NCBI GenBank assembly: GCA_029167225.1
Contig: JARFNK010000022.1
Location: 29,408 to 93,407 of the forward strand
Length of the DNA stretch: 64,000 nucleotides
Source of the DNA: Sphingobium arseniciresistens
Lineage (GTDB): Bacteria > Pseudomonadota > Alphaproteobacteria > Sphingomonadales > Sphingomonadaceae
Reading direction: 5' to 3'
A program made the position numbers and the translations under genes. Position 1 is the stretch's first letter. Each line of letters begins with the position of its first letter. Of this stretch, positions 41,474-51,032 are shown piece by piece. A model generated the notes under the pieces. That model did no database searches and had not been told where the DNA came from. It was given only the letters and a program-made list of their open reading frames with translations.

Positions 41474-42997
41474 ATGATGAGCCGCAGGGAATTGGGGCTT
41501 GCCGCCGTCGCCAGCGCAAGCCTGCTCCCCTTCCCCGCCCATGCCGCCCATGTCTTCGACGTGCGGGACCATGGCACGCGTGCCGATGGCCGCACGATCG
41601 ACAGCCCAGCGATCAACGCCGCGATCGATGCAGCCTCGCGCGCGGGCGGCGGCACCGTACTGCTGCCGGAGGGGCGCTATCTCTGTTTTTCCATCCGCTT
41701 GAAGAGTGGCGTGACGCTCATGCTCGCCAAGGGTGCGGTGATCGAGGCCGCCGATCCCGCACCCCATGCCGGGCAGTACGACCTTCCGGAAGCCGGGATC
41801 GACCAGCTCTACCAGGATTTCGGCCACAGCCACTGGCATAACAGCCTGATCTGGGGCGACGATGTGTCCGATGTCGCGATCACCGGCGAGGGCCTCATCC
41901 ACGGTGTCGGGCTGACGCGTGACGGGCCCGGTGCCCGATGGAAGAAACAATCCGGCGAACGCCCCTTGTCGATGAAGGGCATGACCGACGCGGAAATCGC
42001 GCATCTGGAACCCGATGCCGAAGCGATGCGCGGCCGTGGGAACAAGGCCATCGCGTTCAGGAACGGCAGGAACATCCGCCTGTCCGGCTTCTCGATCCTG
42101 AAGGGCGGCCACTTCGCGATCATCGCGACCGGCACGCAGAATCTGGAGATCAGCGACCTTTCCATCGATACGGAACGCGACGGCATCGACCTGGACTGCG
42201 TGCGCGACGTGCGGGTCGAGCGCTGCCGGGTCAACTCCCCTAATGACGACGCGATCGTGGTCAAGAGCAGCTTCGCTCTGGGCCGCGCGGTGGCTTCGGA
42301 AAACATCCTGATCCGCGCCTGCGCCGTGTCGGGATATGACATGGGGTCGATGCTGGACGGCACGTTGCGCACCACCCAGCAGCTTGCGCCGGACCGTGAC
42401 CGCGTGACCGGCCGCATCAAGCTCGGCACAGAGAGCAATGGCGGCTATCGCAACATCATCATCGAGGATTGCAGCTTCACCCATTGTCGCGGGCTGGCGC
42501 TGGAAACGGTCGATGGCGGGGTGATGGAGAATATCGTCGCCCGCCGGCTGACGATGAAGGATGTCACCACCGCCCCCCTCTTCATCCGGCTGGGCGATCG
42601 CCGTCGCGGCCCGCAGGGCACAGACATCGGCGCCGTGCGCGGCGTGGCGATCAGCGAGATCGAGGCGAGCGGCATCGATCACCGCTATCCCGCCGCGATA
42701 GCAGGCCTGCCGGGCCGTCCTGTCGAGGACGTGACGCTCAAAGACATCCACCTGCGCTATCGCGGCGGCGGCAAGCTGGCGGCCTCCGTCGCTCGGCCTG
42801 CGGAACTTGCGGACGCCTATCCCGAGCCGAGCATGTTCGGCATCCTGCCCAGCTGGGCGCTCTGGGTTCGCCATGCCTCCGGCTTGCGGATCGACGGGTT
42901 TTCAGCGGAGACGGAGCAGCCGGACGAACGGCCGGCGATGCTGATGGAAGATGTGACGAAACTGACTGTATCCAGGCCACCACTCTGGCGCGCTTAG
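41474..42997 (+). CDS. GH28 polygalacturonase/rhamnogalacturonan hydrolase-like enzyme
   Basis: 507 residues from ATG 41474. The leader MMSRRELGLAAVASASLLPF carries an RR pair and is probably Tat-directed. The right-handed beta-helix starts HVFDVRDHGTRADGRT..SPAINAAID, with GH28 active-site blocks ERDGIDLD and SPNDDAIVVKSS supplying the catalytic aspartates and NIIIEDCSF, GGVMENI in later coils. It hydrolyses galacturonan or the galacturonate-rhamnose backbone; which one is not certain. It follows CE12 directly. Confidence 0.88.
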   Translation: MMSRRELGLAAVASASLLPFPAHAAHVFDVRDHGTRADGRTIDSPAINAAIDAASRAGGGTVLLPEGRYLCFSIRLKSGVTLMLAKGAVIEAADPAPHAGQYDLPEAGIDQLYQDFGHSHWHNSLIWGDDVSDVAITGEGLIHGVGLTRDGPGARWKKQSGERPLSMKGMTDAEIAHLEPDAEAMRGRGNKAIAFRNGRNIRLSGFSILKGGHFAIIATGTQNLEISDLSIDTERDGIDLDCVRDVRVERCRVNSPNDDAIVVKSSFALGRAVASENILIRACAVSGYDMGSMLDGTLRTTQQLAPDRDRVTGRIKLGTESNGGYRNIIIEDCSFTHCRGLALETVDGGVMENIVARRLTMKDVTTAPLFIRLGDRRRGPQGTDIGAVRGVAISEIEASGIDHRYPAAIAGLPGRPVEDVTLKDIHLRYRGGGKLAASVARPAELADAYPEPSMFGILPSWALWVRHASGLRIDGFSAETEQPDERPAMLMEDVTKLTVSRPPLWRA

Positions 42998-43070
42998 CAT
43001 TGACGCGCGCGGATGCTGGATGTACCATATTATAAATATAACGCTCATATTATGGAATTTCGGAGGGGCA

Positions 43071-43385
43071 ATGTCGATCCACGCATTCAAGATGCAGCTC
43101 AAGCCGGGCGTCGTCGACGAATATCGCAAGCGGCATGACGAGATTTGGCCGGAATTGTCCACCCTGCTCACAGAATCCGGCATCTATGACTATTCGATCT
43201 TCCTCGACGAGGACACGCTGTCCCTCTTCGCCGTGCTCAAGCTGCGCGACGAGAATAAGCGCGACGCCCTGCCCGATCACCCGGTGATGAAGCGCTGGTG
43301 GGATTATATGGCGCCGCTGATGGAGGTCGAGCCCAGCAACAAGCCGGTGGAATGGCCGCTGACGCCATTGTTCCACCTCGCCTGA
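43071..43385 (+). CDS. rhaM: L-rhamnose mutarotase
   Basis: 104 residues from ATG 43071 (MSIHAFKMQLKPGVV), with GGAGGGG just upstream. The typical RhaM size and motifs are present: EYRKRHDEIWPEL, YDYSIFLDEDTLSLFAV, MKRWWDYMAPLM. It interconverts the alpha and beta anomers of L-rhamnose released from rhamnogalacturonan, supplying the form taken by the 1-dehydrogenase. Its stop overlaps the GH35 start (TGATG). An AT-rich dyad (43025-43055, CCATATTAT ... ATATTATGG) just upstream may be an internal promoter. Confidence 0.93.
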   Translation: MSIHAFKMQLKPGVVDEYRKRHDEIWPELSTLLTESGIYDYSIFLDEDTLSLFAVLKLRDENKRDALPDHPVMKRWWDYMAPLMEVEPSNKPVEWPLTPLFHLA

Positions 43386-46300
43386 TGGCCATGTCGATGC
43401 GCCACGCCACCACGGCCCTGCTCCTCGCCTCCGCGCTCGCCATGCCCGCGCTCGCGGCCGCGCAGGACGCCAGGTCGACGGCCAATCTGGCGGCCCCGGT
43501 CAAGAGCTTCGGCCGCGTCTCCTATGACGCGCGGTCGCTGATGATCGACGGCAAGCGCACCATCATCTGGTCCGGCGAGTTCCATCCCTTTCGCCTGCCC
43601 AGCCCCGACCTGTGGCGCGATATCCTGCAGAAGATGAAGGCGAGCGGCTTCAACACCGTCGCGCTCTATTTCGACTGGGGATATCACAGTCCGAAGAAGG
43701 GCGAATATGACTTTACCGGCATTCGCGATCTCGAGCGGCTGCTGACCATGGCCGACGAGGAAGGCCTGTACGTGATGACGCGCGCCGGCCCTTATGTGAA
43801 TGCCGAGCTGTCGCGCGGCGGCTTTCCCGGCTGGCTGGTCAACCAGCGCGGCAAGGCCCGCACCGACGATCCCGAATATATGGCCGCCGCAGACGAATGG
43901 CTGACGCACATCAACGCCATTATCGCCCGGCACCAGATCAACGGCGATGGCAAGGGGCACAAGGGCAGTGTCATCCTGCACCAGATCGAGAATGAACTGG
44001 CCGCTACGACGCCGGCGCAGCGCCGCTACATGGACCATCTCTATGCCAAGGCACGCGCCGACGGCATTACCGTGCCGATCTTCCATAACGACCAGGGCCG
44101 CAACGGCTATTGGGTGCCGGAAAGCTCGAAGGTCGACAAGGCCGTCCATGGCCCCAACGACATGTACGCGTTCGACGGCTATCCCGGCGGCACCTGCACG
44201 GTGCAGGGCAAGCCGACACGCGGATCGGCGGCGCCGGACTGGGGTTTCTATGGCCCCGGCGGCGTCAAGGGCGGCGCGTCCGCTTCCCCCGACACGCCCG
44301 GTTTCCTCGCCGAATTCGGCGGCGGCTGGTTCGATTACTGGGGGTCGAACGGCAGCTATGAATGCAACGCCATCCAGCGGGGCAAGCGCTTCCAGCGCGT
44401 CTTCTACGGCACGAACCTGGCCAATGGCATCGGCATCCAGAGCTTCTACATGACCTATGGCGGCACCAGCTGGGGCTGGCTGCCCGCGCCGGTGGTGTTC
44501 ACCAGCTATGATTATGGCTCGGCGATCTCCGAGGCGCGCGAGATCCGCCCGAAGGCCGAGGAGATGAAACAGCTCGGCGGCCTGATCGCCGCCGTGCCAG
44601 ACCTTGCCGGCATGATCCCGGCGGGAACGCCGCAGATCTCATCGCCCAATATCCAGGTCTATCACAACAAGAGCCCGGAAACCGACGCGCGCTTCCTTAT
44701 GGTGACGCATAAGCCCTCGAACGGCCAGACCAACGACAGCTTCACCATCACGGCCGACCTTCCCGACGGGCGCTACAGCTTCCCGCAGGGCGCGCCGATG
44801 CAGCTCAATGGCTTCGACGCGAAATGGCTGGTGGCGGGGGTCAACATCGGCGGCCAGCGCCTTGTCTATTCGACGTCGGAACTGCGAACCGCCCTCACCC
44901 TCGATGGCGGCGATGTCGCGCTCCTCTATGGCCGTGCGGGCGAGCCGGGCGAAACGGTGCTGCGCTATACCTCAGCCCCCAAGGTAACGGTGCTGGAAGG
45001 CGCGGCTACGAGCAGTTTCGACGCGGCCAAGGGCGACCTCCGCCTCGACTACACGCATGATGGCCGTGCGGTGCTGCGCATCGAGGGCGGTGGTAAGCCG
45101 GCGCTGACGCTCATCATCGCGGACGAGGCCGAGGGCGCGCGCTATTGGCGCCACGAAAGCGCGGCTGGGCCCGTGTTGGTTCGCGGCCCCGCGCTGGTGC
45201 GAACGGCGGTCGCCAAGGGCAGCAAGCTGGCACTGACCGGCGATACCGCGACCGAAAGCCCGCTGGAAATCTGGGCGCCCGCTGCACTGCGGAGCATCGG
45301 CTGGAACGGTGCCGCGGTCGCACTCAAGGCTTCGCCGTTCGGCAGCCGCCTTGCCGTAAAGCCGCTGGCCGGTCCCGCCGCATTCACGCTCCCCACGCTC
45401 GGCCAATGGCGGACCGCGCAGGGTTCGCCCGAAGCCGCGCCGGCCTTTGATGATAGCGGCTGGCAGGCGATCGACAACCGCTCCAGCGCCAGCATCACCG
45501 CGCGTCCCGATGGCCAGCCCAACATGGTGATGGACGCCTATGGCTTCCACGAAGGCGACGTCTGGTATCGCGGGCGCTTCACCGGCACGCCCGACGCTAA
45601 GTCGCTGGCGCTCTTCTATGGCGCGGGCGGGTCCGGCATGGCGCAGGTCTGGCTGGACGGGCAATTTGTCGGCCAGAACGAACTGCCCGCTGGCCTCCCC
45701 CGGCCGATCACCACCGGCGGCGCGCGCTTCCCCCTGCCCGCACAGGCGCAGACACCGGGCGAGCATGTGGTTTCCGTCATGGTCCGCAATAACGGCCATA
45801 ACTGGGATCTGGATGTCGATGACTTCCATAAGGAGGCACGCGGCCTGATCTCCGCATCGCTCGAGGCGCCCGGCGGCCGCAGCTTCGGCGTGCCGATCCG
45901 CTGGAAGATCCAGGGCAGCAAGGGCGGCGAGGATATTGCCGACAAGGCGCGCGGCGTCGCCAATAATGGCGGCCTTGCCGGCGAGCGTCTGGGCTGGTCC
46001 CTGCCCGGCTTCGACGATGGCAAATGGCAGGCGGCGTCCGTTCCGGCTACCAACGCCCCGGCAGGGACGAACTGGTATCGCACCAGCTTCGACCTCGCCG
46101 TGCCCAAGGGGCAGGACGCGACCATCGCCGTGGCCTTTGGCGACACCGCAACCCCGCGCTCCGTCGCGCGCTATCGCGTGCTCATCTTCGTCAACGGCTG
46201 GAACATGGGGCAGTTCATCGCCCATGTCGGCCCGCAACGGACCTTCCCGATCCCCGAGGGCATATTGAACCACCGGGGCCGGAACACCATCGCGCTCGCT

Positions 46301-46426
46301 GTCACATCCGACGGCGAGCCGGGCAACGCGCTGGAAGACGTCCGGCTCGTGACCCTTCGCAACGTAAAGGGCGGACTGCCGGTGCAGATGGTTTCCGCGC
46401 CCAGCCGTCCTTCAGACCTCAACTAG
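43385..46426 (+). CDS. GH35 beta-galactosidase, exported
   Basis: 1013 residues from ATG 43385 (MAMSMRHATTALLLAS), signal peptide ending near LAAAQ. The TIM-barrel GH35 core is clear: IWSGEFHPFRLPSPDLWRDI, GFNTVALYFDWGYHSPKKGE, the acid/base Glu in LHQIENEL and the nucleophile Glu in FLAEFGGGWFDYWG. C-terminal jelly-roll domains with GMAQVWLDGQFVGQNELP and VFVNGW-like segments follow. It removes galactose from galactan side chains of rhamnogalacturonan I. Translationally coupled to rhaM. Confidence 0.93.
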   Translation: MAMSMRHATTALLLASALAMPALAAAQDARSTANLAAPVKSFGRVSYDARSLMIDGKRTIIWSGEFHPFRLPSPDLWRDILQKMKASGFNTVALYFDWGYHSPKKGEYDFTGIRDLERLLTMADEEGLYVMTRAGPYVNAELSRGGFPGWLVNQRGKARTDDPEYMAAADEWLTHINAIIARHQINGDGKGHKGSVILHQIENELAATTPAQRRYMDHLYAKARADGITVPIFHNDQGRNGYWVPESSKVDKAVHGPNDMYAFDGYPGGTCTVQGKPTRGSAAPDWGFYGPGGVKGGASASPDTPGFLAEFGGGWFDYWGSNGSYECNAIQRGKRFQRVFYGTNLANGIGIQSFYMTYGGTSWGWLPAPVVFTSYDYGSAISEAREIRPKAEEMKQLGGLIAAVPDLAGMIPAGTPQISSPNIQVYHNKSPETDARFLMVTHKPSNGQTNDSFTITADLPDGRYSFPQGAPMQLNGFDAKWLVAGVNIGGQRLVYSTSELRTALTLDGGDVALLYGRAGEPGETVLRYTSAPKVTVLEGAATSSFDAAKGDLRLDYTHDGRAVLRIEGGGKPALTLIIADEAEGARYWRHESAAGPVLVRGPALVRTAVAKGSKLALTGDTATESPLEIWAPAALRSIGWNGAAVALKASPFGSRLAVKPLAGPAAFTLPTLGQWRTAQGSPEAAPAFDDSGWQAIDNRSSASITARPDGQPNMVMDAYGFHEGDVWYRGRFTGTPDAKSLALFYGAGGSGMAQVWLDGQFVGQNELPAGLPRPITTGGARFPLPAQAQTPGEHVVSVMVRNNGHNWDLDVDDFHKEARGLISASLEAPGGRSFGVPIRWKIQGSKGGEDIADKARGVANNGGLAGERLGWSLPGFDDGKWQAASVPATNAPAGTNWYRTSFDLAVPKGQDATIAVAFGDTATPRSVARYRVLIFVNGWNMGQFIAHVGPQRTFPIPEGILNHRGRNTIALAVTSDGEPGNALEDVRLVTLRNVKGGLPVQMVSAPSRPSDLN

Positions 46427-46436
46427 GAGACTTCAA

Positions 46437-47549
46437 TTGGCCGCTCTCACCCACGACATCCCGCGCAAGGACATTACCGCGGCGATCGCCAAGCTCATGG
46501 ACAATCTCGTCAACATCAAGGACGAGACCGGCGAGTTCCTGCTGCATCTTGAAGATGGCCGGATCATCGACACCAAGGGCTGGGCCGGTTGGGAATGGAC
46601 CCACGGCGTCGGCCTGTTCGGCATGTGGCGCTATTATGAGCAGACCGGCGACAAGGCCGCGCTCGCCATCATCAAGCAGTGGTTCGAGGATCGCTTCGAA
46701 GAAGGCACGCCGACCAAGAACATCAACACGGTCGCCCCCTTCATCACGCTCGCCTATCTGTACGAGCACGAGCCAGACCCGCGCTACATCCCCTATCTCG
46801 ATACCTGGGCCGAATGGCTGATGGCGCCCGACGGCCTGCCCAAGACCGAGGAAGGCGGCTTCCAGCACATCGTCTATAACGATGTGAACCCCGGCGAGAT
46901 GTGGGACGACACGCTGATGATGTCGGTGCTGCCGCTCGCCAAGATCGGCCTGCTGCTGAACCGCCCGCATTATGTCGAGGAAGCCAAGCGCCAGTTCCTG
47001 GTCCACATCAAATATCTGTTCGACAAGAAGACGGGCCTGTGGTTCCACGGCTGGGATTTCAACGGCCGCCACAATTTCGCCGAAGCCCTGTGGGCGCGCG
47101 GCAACTGCTGGGTGACGATCGCCATCCCCGAGATCATCGAGATCCTGGACCTGCAGCCGGGCGACGCGCTGCGCATGTTCCTGATCGACACGCTCGCCGC
47201 GCAGGTGAAGACGCTGAAGGAAACGCAGGACGAAAGCGGCCTGTGGCACACGCTGATCGTCGACCCTACCAGCTATCTGGAGGCTTCGGCCGCCGCCGGC
47301 TTCGCCTATGGCATCCTGAAGGCCGTACGGAAGGGCTATATCAGCCGCGAATATGAGGAAACCGGCATCAAGGCGGTACGCGGCGTGCTCGCCAATATCG
47401 ACGAGGCCGGCGAGTTGAAGCAGGTGAGCTTCGGCACGGCGATGGGCGACACGCAGCAATTCTACAAGGACATCGCGCTCACCTCCATGCCCTATGGGCA
47501 GAGCCTGGCGATCTGCGCGCTCGCCGAGTTCCTGCGCACCTATATCTGA
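46437..47549 (+). CDS. Unsaturated rhamnogalacturonyl hydrolase (GH105)
   Basis: 370 residues from a TTG at 46437 with AGGAG 8 bases upstream; there is no in-frame ATG nearby. The (alpha/alpha)6 barrel signature: GWAGWEWTHGVGLFGMWRYY, GGFQHIVYNDVNPGEMWDDTLMMSV (catalytic Asp in MWDD), LWFHGWDFNGRHNFAEALWARGNCW given here in part as NFAEALWARGNCW. It hydrates the unsaturated uronate-rhamnose products of PL26 or PL11 lyases to free rhamnose. No signal peptide, so cytoplasmic; this requires disaccharide import, consistent with the transporter gene that follows. Confidence 0.92.
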   Translation: MAALTHDIPRKDITAAIAKLMDNLVNIKDETGEFLLHLEDGRIIDTKGWAGWEWTHGVGLFGMWRYYEQTGDKAALAIIKQWFEDRFEEGTPTKNINTVAPFITLAYLYEHEPDPRYIPYLDTWAEWLMAPDGLPKTEEGGFQHIVYNDVNPGEMWDDTLMMSVLPLAKIGLLLNRPHYVEEAKRQFLVHIKYLFDKKTGLWFHGWDFNGRHNFAEALWARGNCWVTIAIPEIIEILDLQPGDALRMFLIDTLAAQVKTLKETQDESGLWHTLIVDPTSYLEASAAAGFAYGILKAVRKGYISREYEETGIKAVRGVLANIDEAGELKQVSFGTAMGDTQQFYKDIALTSMPYGQSLAICALAEFLRTYI

Positions 47550-47605
47550 TCGATTGACGCGGGGCCGCCCGGCGCGGCCCCGCTCCCCTGTTTCCAGGAG
47601 CCCCC

Positions 47606-49150
47606 ATGGCCAGCGAACCCATTGCCGCCAACCCCGCCATGCCGGTCGCGCCCGCGCGCCCGGTGCGCTGGTACAATATGCTCGCCTATGGTTCGAACGA
47701 CGTGCTCGGCGCGGGGTCGATGGCCGTCATCAGCACCTGGATCCTGATCTTCTACACCAGCTTCTGTGGCCTCTCGGCAGCGCAGGCGACGATCATCTTC
47801 GGCGTCGCGCGCGTGCTGGACGCCTTCACCAGCCCCACCATCGGCCACCTTTCCGATAATCTCGGCCGCAGCTGGCTGGGCCGGAAATTCGGGCGGCGGC
47901 GCTTCTTCATCCTCGCCGCGATCCCGCTGCTCCCCTCCTTCGCGATCATGTGGATCGCGGGCCAGGGCTTCTGGTATTATCTCGTCACCTATGTCCTGTT
48001 CGAGATGGTCTATGCGATGGAGATCATCCCCTATGAGACGCTCGCGTCGGAAATGGCGACGGACTACAAGACCAAGGCAAAGTTCGCCGGCGCCCGCATC
48101 CTGCTGGGGCAGTGTTCCGCGATTGCCGCCGCGTTCCTGCCCGGCTGGCTGATCGCCTATCTCGGGCCGGATTCGCCAGACACCTATTTCTACATGGGCG
48201 TCATCTTCTCCATCCTGTTCATGGCTGCGGCGGGACTGCTCTACGCCTTCAGCTGGGAGCGGCAGCGCCCACCGGGTCTCGATGAGGAAGAGGATGCCGC
48301 CGAGCGGCCGACACTGGGCGCGGCGTTCAAGGCGCTCTACAGGAACCTGTTCTCGACCCTGCGCATCCGGGCGTTTCGCCTGCATCTGGGCATGTATCTG
48401 GGCGGCTATATCAGCCAGGACATCTACAACGCGGCCTTCACCTATTTCGTGATCTTCGCGCTGGCGGGCTCCACCGCCGTCGTCGCCAACCTGGTGGGCG
48501 TGACCTACATCGTCCAGCTGATCGCGGTGGTGCTGGCGATCAACTTCGCGCTGCGGCTCTCGCCTGCCGCCGCCTATCGCTTTGCCGCGCTCAGCTTCGG
48601 GATCGGCGTGGTGGTCTTCCTCGGCATGTATGCGGCGGGCTATACCGCGACATCGGCGCTGTTCTGGCTGCCGGTGGTCTTCGCCGGCCTCGGGCGCGGC
48701 GCGCTCAACTATATCCCCTGGGCCACCTACAACTATATGGCCGATGTCGACGAGATCGTGACCGGGCGGCGGCGCGAGGGTGCCTTTGCCGGCGTCATGA
48801 CCTTCGTGCGCAAGATGAGCCAGGCTGCGGCCGTCATCCTTGTCGGCCAGGTGATGCAGGCGTCCGGCTTCGTCTCCAAGGCGAGCGTGCAGAGCCCGGA
48901 GGCGATCTTGGCGATCGTCGGCGTCCTGGGAGCGGGGACGCTGGCCATGCTGATCTTCGGCGTACTGGTATCGACACGCTTCCGGCTCGATCCGCAGACC
49001 CATGCCATCTTGCTGAGCGAGATCGAGCATCTGCGGGCCGGCGGAACTGTCCCCTCCTCGCCAGCCAACCGTCACGTTGTGGAAGACCTGTCCGGCTGGT
49101 CCTATGACCGGCTGTGGGGCAATAATCCCGTCGCGGCGAAATCGGCATGA
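47606..49150 (+). CDS. MFS transporter, GPH (glycoside-pentoside-hexuronide) symporter type
   Basis: 514 residues with about 12 hydrophobic segments and AGGAG before the ATG. LDAFTSPTIGHLSDN in loop 2-3 and ALNYIPWATYNYMADV near helix 9-10 fit the GPH:cation symporter branch. It probably imports oligogalacturonide or rhamnogalacturonan disaccharides from the periplasm for the cytoplasmic GH105. The stop overlaps the next gene by 4 bp. Confidence 0.88.
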   Translation: MASEPIAANPAMPVAPARPVRWYNMLAYGSNDVLGAGSMAVISTWILIFYTSFCGLSAAQATIIFGVARVLDAFTSPTIGHLSDNLGRSWLGRKFGRRRFFILAAIPLLPSFAIMWIAGQGFWYYLVTYVLFEMVYAMEIIPYETLASEMATDYKTKAKFAGARILLGQCSAIAAAFLPGWLIAYLGPDSPDTYFYMGVIFSILFMAAAGLLYAFSWERQRPPGLDEEEDAAERPTLGAAFKALYRNLFSTLRIRAFRLHLGMYLGGYISQDIYNAAFTYFVIFALAGSTAVVANLVGVTYIVQLIAVVLAINFALRLSPAAAYRFAALSFGIGVVVFLGMYAAGYTATSALFWLPVVFAGLGRGALNYIPWATYNYMADVDEIVTGRRREGAFAGVMTFVRKMSQAAAVILVGQVMQASGFVSKASVQSPEAILAIVGVLGAGTLAMLIFGVLVSTRFRLDPQTHAILLSEIEHLRAGGTVPSSPANRHVVEDLSGWSYDRLWGNNPVAAKSA

Positions 49151-50115
49151 TTGCGCTGCTGTCGCTCCTGATGGCAGCGACTCCGGCGGCGGACATCGCG
49201 CCCCGCCCCCTCTTCCGCGATCCCGTGCATGACGGGGCCGCCGACGCATCCACCGTGCATGACCGCAAGAACCGCGAATGGGTGATGTTCTACACCAATC
49301 GCCGCGCCGACCTGCCACTCGCCGACGCCAAGGACGCGCGCTGGGTCCACGGGACACAGATCGGCATCGCCCGTTCGAAGAATGGCGTGACCTGGCGCTA
49401 TGACGGCACCGCCGACATTCCCGCATCCTGCACCGGCGAGACCTTGTGGGCGCCCGAGGTGCAATGGCTCGCGGGGCAATGGCATATGTGGCTGACGGTG
49501 GTTCCCGGCGTCTTCCGGGACTGGAACGCGCCGCGCTTCATCGTCCACCTGACCAGCCCGGACCTGAAAAAATGGTCCTGCGGCGAGAAGCTGGAGCTTG
49601 GCTCGGACCGGGTGATCGATGCCAGCGTTGCGGCGCTGCCAGAGGGCGGCTACCGGCTGTGGTACAATGACGAGCGCATGAACAAGGCGATCCGCTACGC
49701 CGACAGCAGCGACCTCATCCACTGGACGCTCAAGGACAGGCTGACCGACACGCCGGGCGAAGGCCCCAAGGCGTTCCGCTGGAAGGGCCGCTGGTGGCTG
49801 GTGTCGGATGCGTGGAAGGGTCTGCTCGCGATGCGATCGGACGATGGCGTGCATTGGACCCGGCAGTCCGACTATCTCCTCGCGCAGCCGGGCGACCATG
49901 CGACCGATCGCGCCAAGGGCCAGCATCCCGACATCATCGTCTCGGGGAAGCGCGCCTACATCATCTATTTCGTGCATCAGAGCGGCGAGGCGGAAGCGCT
50001 GGACAATCCCGACTGGGCACGGCGCAGCGTCCTCCAGATCGCGGAGATCAAGGAGAAGGACGGTGCGCTGTCGATCGATCGCAACGCGCCGGTGCATGTC
50101 CGCCTGAAGCCTTGA
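49147..50115 (+). CDS. Five-bladed beta-propeller glycosidase (GH43/GH32-like clan)
   Basis: 322 residues with a short signal sequence (MIALLSLLMAATPAAD). Repeated propeller features: RDPVHDGAADASTVHD, GETLWAPEVQWLAGQWHMWL, GYRLWYNDERMNKAIRYA, GEGPKAFRWKGRWWLVSDAW. Putative catalytic acids are the Asp in DGAADAS and the Glu in LWAPEVQ or GEGPK. It likely trims arabinose or a related sugar from pectin side chains, but the exact GH family and substrate are uncertain. Last plus-strand gene before a convergent junction. Confidence 0.75.
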   Translation: MIALLSLLMAATPAADIAPRPLFRDPVHDGAADASTVHDRKNREWVMFYTNRRADLPLADAKDARWVHGTQIGIARSKNGVTWRYDGTADIPASCTGETLWAPEVQWLAGQWHMWLTVVPGVFRDWNAPRFIVHLTSPDLKKWSCGEKLELGSDRVIDASVAALPEGGYRLWYNDERMNKAIRYADSSDLIHWTLKDRLTDTPGEGPKAFRWKGRWWLVSDAWKGLLAMRSDDGVHWTRQSDYLLAQPGDHATDRAKGQHPDIIVSGKRAYIIYFVHQSGEAEALDNPDWARRSVLQIAEIKEKDGALSIDRNAPVHVRLKP

Positions 50116-50171
50116 ACCGGCCTGAACCCCTGACCCGAGATGCGTCGATCTGCTAGTGACGAGACCCTTCG

Positions 50172-51032
50172 TCAGGGACGGTCGAGAAATCCGGCCTGCG
50201 CCAACCAAGCCTCGCACAGCATGGGCCAGATCGCCACGGGCTTGCCCACCGTATCCAGTGCGAAGCCATGCGGCGCGTCGGCAAAGACATGCAGCTCCGC
50301 CGCGCCTCCTGCCTCGCCCCAAGCCGCGTATAGCCTGCGCGCATTTTCCACCGGCACCACCGGGTCATTGCCCGCATAGACGATGAATAGCGGCGGCGGA
50401 TCGGGCAGCAGCTGCGCGTCGGGTTGCAGCCGATCATACATGGCCTGTTTTTCCACCGGGGGCAGCGGCGGCTTGTCAGCGATGATCGTGCGCCCCTTCG
50501 CATTGGTGGAGATCGGCGCATAGCCCACGACCATGATGTCCGGCCGTGCCGAAATGCCCGGATGCCGGCTTTCGGGCGCCTGCCAATCGTCGGGATACTC
50601 CGCCGCAAGACATGCTGCCAGATGGCCCCCGGACGACAGGCCGACAACGCCCAGCCCATTGGCAGCAACACCATACGCGCGGATCATCCGCATGGCTTCC
50701 ACCGCATCGTCGAGCGGCGCGGCAAGGCCATGCTCGGCATTGGGAAAGCGATGGACGAGGACGAAGGCATGATAGCCCAGCCCCGTCAGCCAGCGCGCAA
50801 CGGCAACACCTTCACGCTCGGCCATCAGCGCGGTGTAGCCACCACCACCAAGCACCAGCATGGCGCGGCCATTGGGGCGCCCCGGCGCATAGCCGAACAG
50901 CCATGGCCGGTCGACCGCCGTGACCACGGCCGCCTCCGAATGTGCCTCCGCGTTATCAAGAGTGAATGCCCCCTCCAGCGCGCCATCCTGCCACAGCGGC
51001 CATGCGGTGTCCGCATCCAGCATCGTCAACAT
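50172..51032 (-). CDS. Alpha/beta hydrolase, BD-FAE/acetyl-xylan-esterase-like
   Basis: 286 residues. LVLGGGGYTALMAEREG (oxyanion region), VGLSSGGHLAACLA (nucleophile Ser), YAGNDPVVPVENA (Asp) and DAPHGFAL (His) give a complete triad. Similar esterases deacetylate or deferuloylate plant polysaccharides. No signal peptide is visible, so it would act on imported fragments. It overlaps the GH43 stop by 7 bp and ends the long minus-strand rhamnose operon. A related but exported enzyme is at 59778. Confidence 0.82.
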   Translation of the reverse strand: MLTMLDADTAWPLWQDGALEGAFTLDNAEAHSEAAVVTAVDRPWLFGYAPGRPNGRAMLVLGGGGYTALMAEREGVAVARWLTGLGYHAFVLVHRFPNAEHGLAAPLDDAVEAMRMIRAYGVAANGLGVVGLSSGGHLAACLAAEYPDDWQAPESRHPGISARPDIMVVGYAPISTNAKGRTIIADKPPLPPVEKQAMYDRLQPDAQLLPDPPPLFIVYAGNDPVVPVENARRLYAAWGEAGGAAELHVFADAPHGFALDTVGKPVAIWPMLCEAWLAQAGFLDRP